In this document: positions 1 through 4,680 of the stretch, one piece after another
Layout: every line of letters begins with the position of its first letter
How positions within the stretch are numbered: position 1 is the first letter of the stretch
Source: Propionibacteriales bacterium
GTDB taxonomy: Bacteria; Actinomycetota; Actinomycetes; Propionibacteriales; Propionibacteriaceae
Assembly (NCBI GenBank): GCA_017882655.1
Contig: JADGPB010000114.1
Span: 1 to 7,040, forward strand
DNA length: 7,040 bases
Reading direction: 5' to 3'
Program-made: the position numbers and the translations under genes
The notes under the pieces: model-generated
Told to the model about the DNA's origin: nothing
What the model saw: the letters and a program-made list of their open reading frames with translations, nothing else
The model's database searches: none

Positions 1-282
1 TACGAGTGGTACCTCCTGCCCGAGAACGAACGCCAGGAACTCCTGGTCGAGCACGGCATGATGGGGCGCGACCACCCCACCGTCCTGAGCAACACGGTGG
101 CCTCGTTCGCCATGGGCGACTGGGAGTGGGTGCTCGCGCTGGAGGCCCCGGACCTTCACGAGATCGTCGACATGACACGGCACCTGCGTGCTTCGGGGGC
201 CCGGCGGCACGTCCGGATCGAGATCCCGTTCTATACCGGCCGACTCATCTCGGTGACCGAGGTCGCGGACGTCCTCCGGTGA
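1..282 (+). CDS. hemQ: Coproheme decarboxylase HemQ (chlorite dismutase-like family), 3' end only
   Basis: This is the C-terminal 93 residues of HemQ; the 5' part lies left of the window. HemQ (ChdC) is the last enzyme of the coproporphyrin-dependent haem pathway of Gram-positive bacteria: it removes carboxyl groups from two propionates of Fe-coproporphyrin III, using peroxide, to give haem b in the cytosol. Reading from base 1, the visible part begins YEWYLLP and continues EHGMMGRD, the family segment that carries the proximal haem-ligand histidine (residue 18 of the visible part, by analogy with His172/174 of Firmicutes HemQ). It then shows NTVASFAMGDWEWVLALEA and the closing RRHVRIEIPFYTGR, all typical of actinobacterial HemQ. 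The catalytic tyrosine region precedes the window and cannot be judged. The TGA stop (280-282) overlaps the next ATG by one base (TGATG), so hemH is probably translated by coupling. Family assignment is firm; the upstream length is unknown. Confidence 0.95.
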   Translation, partial: YEWYLLPENERQELLVEHGMMGRDHPTVLSNTVASFAMGDWEWVLALEAPDLHEIVDMTRHLRASGARRHVRIEIPFYTGRLISVTEVADVLR

Positions 283-1363
283 TGTACGACGCGATTCTCC
301 TGCTGGGCTTCGGGGGACCGGAGTCGCCGGACGAGGTACGTCCGTTCCTGGAGCGGGTGACGGCCGGACGCGGTATCCCGGCGGACCGGCTCGACGAAGT
401 CGGGCGGCACTACGTCACTCTCGGCGGTGCCAGCCCGATCAACTCACTGAACAGAGCACTACGGGACTCGCTCGCTGCCGGCCTTACCGAGCGGGGGTAC
501 GGCATACCCGTGGTGCTGGCCAACCGGAACTCGCCACCGTTCGTCCCCGATGTCCTGGCCGAGCTGGCCGCGTCCGGCGCGCACCGGCTGCTGGCGCTGG
601 CCACCAGCGCGTACTCGTCGTACTCGTCGTGCCGTCAGTACCGCGAGGACGTCGGAGTCGCGCTTGCCGATCACCCAGAACTCGACGTCGACGTCGTCAA
701 GGTGCCCCCGTTCGCGGAGTTCGGTTGGTTCGCAGAAGCCACGGCCGAGCTGCTGGCTCCGGTGCTCGCGGAGCCGGGTCGGCGGCCGTTCGTACTCTTC
801 ACGACCCACTCCATTCCGTCGTCCATGGCCCGGACGTCCGGGCCAGAGCCGCTCTGGCCGAGGCCGGAGTCCGGTGAGCCAGGGATGTACGCCGCCCAGC
901 ATCTGGTGGTCGCGAAGGCGGCCCTTGCGGGCGCCACTCGCCGGGCCGGTGTCGAGGCACCCCCCTGGCGGCTGGTGTACCAGTCCCGCAGCGGGTCCCC
1001 GGCGACGCCCTGGCTGGAGCCGGATGTCAACGACGCCCTTGCCGAGCTTGCTGCAGACGGGACCACAGACGTGGTGATCGTGCCCATCGGCTTCCTCTCC
1101 GATCACGTCGAGGTCATCTGGGACCTCGACACGGAGGCGGCAGAGACCGCACGCGGGCTGGGGCTTCGGTTGACGCGCGTGCCTACCGTGGGTACCCATC
1201 CGACGCTGATCGGCGGGCTCACGGACCTGCTTCAGAGCTACCTCGGCGCGGAGTCCACGCGCGCTCCGGCACCCAGTGAGCGGTGCGCGGCGAATTGTTG
1301 CCCGGCTCCCCGGCGCCCCGGCGCCGGCGGCGATCCCAGGCCCGTGATCGAGGGAGCGTTCCT

Positions 1364-1367
<4 letters not shown>
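282..1367 (+). CDS. hemH: Coproporphyrin III ferrochelatase (HemH/CpfC) with C-terminal cysteine cluster
   Basis: The 361-residue protein inserts Fe2+ into coproporphyrin III (or protoporphyrin in the classical naming) in the cytosol; the neighbouring hemQ argues for the coproporphyrin branch. The start MYDAILLLGFGGPE is the family N-terminus. Also visible are GGASPIN, the loop SAYSSYSSCRQY (about 110-120), TTHSIPSS with the catalytic His176, and GFLSDHVEVIWDLD with Glu277, matching the His183/Glu264 pair of Bacillus HemH. The C-terminus carries CAANCCP (Cys335, Cys339, Cys340). With Cys117 these are the only four cysteines in the protein, which fits a [2Fe-2S] cluster of the kind known in several actinobacterial ferrochelatases with one internal and three C-terminal cysteines; the exact ligand set here is inference. 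The last 20 or so residues are a Pro/Arg/Gly tail. The ATG at 282 has no strong Shine-Dalgarno and overlaps the hemQ stop; a longer in-frame opening upstream lacks family similarity and was not used. Confidence 0.96.
1350..1356 (+). promoter_or_regulatory. Ribosome binding site for hemB, decides the GTG start
   Basis: GAGGGAG lies 7 bases upstream of the GTG at 1364 and inside the end of hemH. It supports this GTG over the earlier in-frame GTG at 1283, which would add 27 residues rich in Arg, Pro and Gly that do not resemble the HemB N-terminus and would overlap hemH by 85 bases. Confidence 0.75.
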
Positions 1368-2353
<986 letters not shown>

Positions 2354-2370
2354 CCCCGACAACTCCATCG

Positions 2371-2377
2371 AAAGGGA
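2371..2377 (+). promoter_or_regulatory. Ribosome binding site for hemL
   Basis: AAAGGGA sits 7 bases before the ATG at 2385, in the 31-base hemB-hemL gap. It selects this ATG over in-frame starts within hemB (for example at 2235), whose extra 50 residues are Ser/Arg/Pro-rich out-of-frame hemB sequence. Confidence 0.7.
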
Positions 2378-2384
2378 TACGTCC

Positions 2385-3671
2385 ATGAACCAGGCCTTGT
2401 TCGATCGAGCGCGCGCCGTCATGCCTGGCGGGGTCTCCTCCCCGGTACGAGCGTTCGGAGCCGTAGGCGGGACGCCGCGGTTCGTCGCGCGTGCTCGGGG
2501 GGCATGGATCACCGACGTCGAAGGGCGTTCGTACGTCGACCTCGTGAGCGGCTGGGGGCCTGCGATCCTCGGCCATGCCCACCCGGAGGTGGTCGCGGCG
2601 GTGCAGCGAGCCGTGGCGGACGGTCCATCCTTCGGCGCACCCTCGATCCCGGAGCTGGAACTCGCCGAGGCGATCGTCGACCGCGTCGCGCCGGTCGAGC
2701 GGGTCAGGTTCACGTCCTCAGGTACGGAGGCCGTGATGACGGCGCTCCGGCTCGCCCGCGCGGTCACGAACCACAACCTCGTCGTCAAGTTCGCGGGCTG
2801 CTACCACGGCCATGCCGACCCGTTCCTGGTGGCTGCCGGATCCGGGGCCACGACCCTGGGCCTTCCGGACTCGCCGGGGGTCACGCGGAGTGTCGCGGCA
2901 GACACGATCGTCGTCCCATACGGCGATCTGGAGGCCGTCGCCGCGGTATTCGAGGCACATCCCGACCAGGTCGCGGCCGTGCTCACCGAGGCAGCGGCGG
3001 CCAACATGGGGGTAGTTCCACCGCCAGAGGGGTTCAACCGCGGTCTTCGCGACCTGTGCACCCGGCACGGCGCACTGCTGATCATGGACGAGGTTCTCAC
3101 CGGCTTCCGTGTCGGACCCAGGGGATGGTGGGGCTTGGAAGGTGCCCTCGAGGGCTGGGCTCCCGACATCTTCACGTACGGCAAAGTGATCGGTGGCGGG
3201 CTACCGCTGGCGGCCGTTGCCGGACCCGCTGCACTCCTGGACAACCTGGCACCCGCCGGTCCGGTGTACCAGGCAGGCACCCTGTCGGGGAACCCCGCTG
3301 CTGCCACCGCGGGCCTCGCGACGCTGAACCTTCTCGACGACGACACGTATGCGCGTCTGAACGCCACCGCAGATCGCGTGGCGAGTCTGGCGGACGCTGC
3401 GCTCACGGACGCTGGCGTTCCCCACACGATCAACCGCGCGGGCAACCTGTTCAGCGTGTTCTTCAGCGGGGACCCCGTGTTCGACTACGACTCTGCCCGC
3501 AAGCAGGACACAGCTGCCTTTGCGGGGTTCTTCCACGCGATGCTGGACGCCGGCGTCTGGCTCCCGCCGTCGGCGTACGAGGCGTGGTTCGTCTCTGCCG
3601 CTCACGGGGCGGCGGAGCTGGCGCGGATCGAGGAAGCCCTCGCTGCGGGAGCCGCAGCTGCCCGTCGGTAG
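2385..3671 (+). CDS. hemL: Glutamate-1-semialdehyde 2,1-aminomutase
   Basis: HemL is the PLP-dependent (aminotransferase fold type I) enzyme that turns glutamate-1-semialdehyde, made by HemA from glutamyl-tRNA, into 5-aminolevulinate, the substrate of the adjacent hemB. The protein has 428 residues, normal for the family. The N-terminus RARAVMPGGVSSPVRAF is diagnostic. PLP-site elements in order: SSGTEA (111-116) for the phosphate, YHGHAD from Tyr140, the segment EAAAANMGVVPPPEGF, Asp235 in MDEVLTGFR that pairs with the pyridine nitrogen, the Schiff-base Lys267 in TYGKVIGGGLPLAA, and Thr299 in YQAGTLSGNPAA. The C-terminus ends in an Ala-rich helix whose DNA contains a perfect short hairpin (3642-3658). 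It appears to be the last gene of the haem operon; the next 218 bases are regulatory. No sign of damage or transfer. Confidence 0.97.
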   Translation: MNQALFDRARAVMPGGVSSPVRAFGAVGGTPRFVARARGAWITDVEGRSYVDLVSGWGPAILGHAHPEVVAAVQRAVADGPSFGAPSIPELELAEAIVDRVAPVERVRFTSSGTEAVMTALRLARAVTNHNLVVKFAGCYHGHADPFLVAAGSGATTLGLPDSPGVTRSVAADTIVVPYGDLEAVAAVFEAHPDQVAAVLTEAAAANMGVVPPPEGFNRGLRDLCTRHGALLIMDEVLTGFRVGPRGWWGLEGALEGWAPDIFTYGKVIGGGLPLAAVAGPAALLDNLAPAGPVYQAGTLSGNPAAATAGLATLNLLDDDTYARLNATADRVASLADAALTDAGVPHTINRAGNLFSVFFSGDPVFDYDSARKQDTAAFAGFFHAMLDAGVWLPPSAYEAWFVSAAHGAAELARIEEALAAGAAAARR

Positions 3672-3674
3672 GTC

Positions 3675-3704
3675 TTGCGTACCGGTTCAGAGGGCGCCTA
3701 TAGT
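3675..3704 (+). promoter_or_regulatory. Putative sigma70-type promoter of the SOS cassette
   Basis: TTGCGT (3675-3680), an 18-base spacer and TATAGT (3699-3704) make a reasonable -35/-10 pair immediately after the hemL stop. The predicted transcription start would be near 3710-3712, directly at the edge of the LexA palindrome, so bound LexA should block initiation. The -35 is only a partial match; assignment rests mainly on the good -10 and the LexA box position. Confidence 0.55.
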
Positions 3705-3712
3705 GAGCGTGT

Positions 3713-3728
3713 TCGAACATACGTTCGA
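3713..3728. promoter_or_regulatory. LexA-binding SOS box (perfect palindrome)
   Basis: TCGAACATACGTTCGA is TCGAAC-N4-GTTCGA, an exact inverted repeat matching the LexA operator consensus known from mycobacteria and other actinomycetes. It lies 8 bases after the -10 element and 161 bases before the first gene of the downstream cassette. The position and the downstream DnaE2-like polymerase together make DNA-damage induction through LexA cleavage the obvious reading. I saw no second copy in the window. Confidence 0.9.
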
Positions 3729-3777
3729 TTGCGGACTTGGGGAAGACCGCGACCGAACTGGTCGGACAATACGGGCC

Positions 3778-3821
3778 GACCTCGGTGCGGGCAGACCTCG
3801 ACCCCTGCCCACACCGGGGTC
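3778..3821 (+). other. Strong stem-loop in the SOS-cassette leader (attenuator, hemL terminator or structured 5' UTR)
   Basis: Bases 3778-3794 pair with 3805-3821: 15 Watson-Crick pairs, one G-U (3782/3817) and one C-A mismatch (3788/3811), with a 10-base loop (3795-3804). The stem is very GC-rich. It is followed by TCTCC rather than a T run, so it is not a classical intrinsic terminator, although actinobacterial terminators often lack long T tracts. It lies 106 bases past the hemL stop and within the expected leader transcript of the SOS promoter. A smaller hairpin (CGACC-GAACT-GGTCG, 3750-3764) precedes it. The loop segment 3797-3804 is complementary to 3829-3836. The pairing is directly visible; the role is not known. 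Confidence 0.55.
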
Positions 3822-3877
3822 TCTCCGAGGGTCGAGACACTGCACCACCACCGCTCTTAGCGCGGGCGAATCGACTC

Positions 3878-3884
3878 AGGGAGA
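3878..3884 (+). promoter_or_regulatory. Ribosome binding site for the DUF6504 gene
   Basis: AGGGAGA lies 5 bases before the ATG at 3890 and fixes this start. The reading frame remains open upstream to a TTG at 3737, but that start has no Shine-Dalgarno and its extra residues cross the hairpin region and lack family character. Confidence 0.75.
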
Positions 3885-3889
3885 GAACC

Positions 3890-4225
3890 ATGCGGAGATA
3901 CGACGAGCCGATCCACGTCAAGCGTGGGCAGGACATGGCCGCCCCCGAGCAGTTCGTGTGGCGTGGTCGCCTGTGGCTGGTACGCGACATCATCACCCGG
4001 TGGCTCGAGACAGGGGCCTGGTGGGACTCGCCGCTGGTCCGGTCGGCGCGTGGCGACGATGTCGAGACTCTGCCATCCGAGGCATCCGAGGAGACCGACC
4101 TGCTCGCCGAGCACGAGGTGTGGCGGGTGCTGGCTGCGGCGGGCGCCTCCGGAAGCCCAGGGGTGTACGAGCTGGACAACGCCCGGGGAACCGGCGGCTG
4201 GCGGCTGCGCGCCGTCGTGGACTGA
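3890..4225 (+). CDS. DUF6504 family protein, first gene of SOS cassette
   Basis: This 111-residue protein begins MRRYDEPIHVKRG and has the family core EQFVWRGRLWLVRDIITRW (20-38) followed by LETGAWWDSP (39-48), then an acidic linker (about 52-70) and a C-terminal strand-like stretch EVWRVLAAAG...GVYELDN...GWRLRAVVD. I recognise this pattern (YDEP...EQFLWRGRLY.V...W.ETGAWW) as DUF6504, a small actinobacterial family found next to Y-family and DnaE2-like polymerases. No function is established. The many aromatic and short beta-like segments suggest a compact beta-rich fold, perhaps a protein-interaction module; that is inference. No signal peptide or membrane segment. The start has a good Shine-Dalgarno, and the gene is the first after the LexA box, so it is probably damage-inducible. 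Its stop is 11 bases before the next start. Confidence 0.85.
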   Translation: MRRYDEPIHVKRGQDMAAPEQFVWRGRLWLVRDIITRWLETGAWWDSPLVRSARGDDVETLPSEASEETDLLAEHEVWRVLAAAGASGSPGVYELDNARGTGGWRLRAVVD

Positions 4226-4229
4226 GGGG
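4224..4229 (+). promoter_or_regulatory. Ribosome binding site for the HEPN gene
   Basis: GAGGGG overlaps the DUF6504 stop codon and lies 7 bases before the ATG at 4237. It favours this start over the in-frame ATG at 4273 and over the frame's long upstream opening, which runs back through hemL. Confidence 0.7.
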
Positions 4230-4236
4230 CGCCGAC

Positions 4237-4680
4237 ATGGCTGTCGAGACCTTGGACCTGGTGTCCGCTGACATGGTGTCCGTCCCGCCCTACCTCACCG
4301 ACCTGCGCCGCGCGGAGCAGGCGCTGCTGGAGGCGGAGCTGAGCATCACCGCCGCCGATCGCTACCTCGCCGCTCACCTGGCGGCGATGCGTACGGCGGT
4401 CACCGTGCTGGCGGTCAGAGCGAAGCCGCGCCGAAGCGCTGGCCCTGCCGACGTGTGGCAGGTGCTCGCCCATCTCGCGCCCGAGTTCGGGGAGTGGGCG
4501 GCGTTCTTCGCCGCCGGACGCCAGAAGCGCCTGCTCGTACAGGCCGGGGCGACGGCGCTGGTGAGCGAACGCGAGGCCGACGACCTGCTGCGCGACGCCC
4601 GCGACTTCCACGACCTCGTCGCGCGCCGGCTCGCTGCGTCGTGGCGCCGCCGCCGGCGAGAGCTCCGGACCGGAACATGA
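4237..4680 (+). CDS. SAV_6107-type HEPN domain protein
   Basis: This 147-residue, Ala/Arg-rich, all-helical protein matches the SAV_6107 HEPN family in pattern: an N-terminal helix with EAELSITAADRYLAAHLAAM (32-51), the conserved PADVWQVLAHLAPEFGEWAAFFAAG (70-94), and a last helix with SEREADDLLRDARDFHDLV (110-128). HEPN domains are helical bundles that often act as RNases through R-x4-6-H. Two such spacings are present: Arg42-x4-His47 and Arg119-x5-His125, the second in the more usual C-terminal position. Whether either is catalytic is unknown, and a non-catalytic nucleic-acid or protein-binding role is equally possible. The protein ends in a strongly basic tail (WRRRRREL) that could bind nucleic acid. 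Its stop overlaps the polymerase start (ATGA, 4677-4680), so the two are translated together and probably work in one process. Family call is fairly sure; function is not. Confidence 0.8.
   Translation: MAVETLDLVSADMVSVPPYLTDLRRAEQALLEAELSITAADRYLAAHLAAMRTAVTVLAVRAKPRRSAGPADVWQVLAHLAPEFGEWAAFFAAGRQKRLLVQAGATALVSEREADDLLRDARDFHDLVARRLAASWRRRRRELRTGT

Noticed and set aside
611..628. Tandem 9-base repeat (GTACTCGTC twice) in hemH.
   Set aside because: It encodes the Tyr-Ser-Ser-Tyr-Ser-Ser part of a conserved loop, so it reflects protein constraint rather than a repeat element.
1308..1323. Tandem CCCCGGCG octamer in the hemH C-terminal tail.
   Set aside because: It is only two copies in a variable Pro/Arg/Gly tail of GC-rich DNA; simple slippage is enough to explain it.
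1283..1363. An upstream GTG extending HemB by 27 residues.
   Set aside because: The extension is out-of-frame hemH tail rich in Arg and Pro, whereas the GTG at 1364 has GAGGGAG at proper spacing and gives the normal family length.
3642..3658. Perfect hairpin GCTGCGG-GAG-CCGCAGC near the end of hemL, considered as a terminator.
   Set aside because: It lies within the coding sequence (Ala-rich C-terminus), has only 7 pairs with a 3-base loop and no T run; codon use for Ala explains it well enough.
3737..3889. A TTG start giving a 51-residue N-terminal extension of the DUF6504 protein.
   Set aside because: There is no Shine-Dalgarno before the TTG, the extension spans the hairpin region, and the ATG at 3890 matches the usual family N-terminus (MRRYDEP).
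3709..4236. The HEPN frame is open far upstream, including a GTG at 3709 just before the LexA box that would give a 323-residue protein.
   Set aside because: The upstream part would overlap the DUF6504 gene completely in another frame, has no family similarity, and the ATG at 4237 has a good Shine-Dalgarno.
3890..4680. The two small genes considered as a HEPN toxin-antitoxin pair.
   Set aside because: DUF6504 shows no nucleotidyltransferase (MNT) or antitoxin features, and both families are recognised by their polymerase-linked context. The idea is not excluded but has no positive support.
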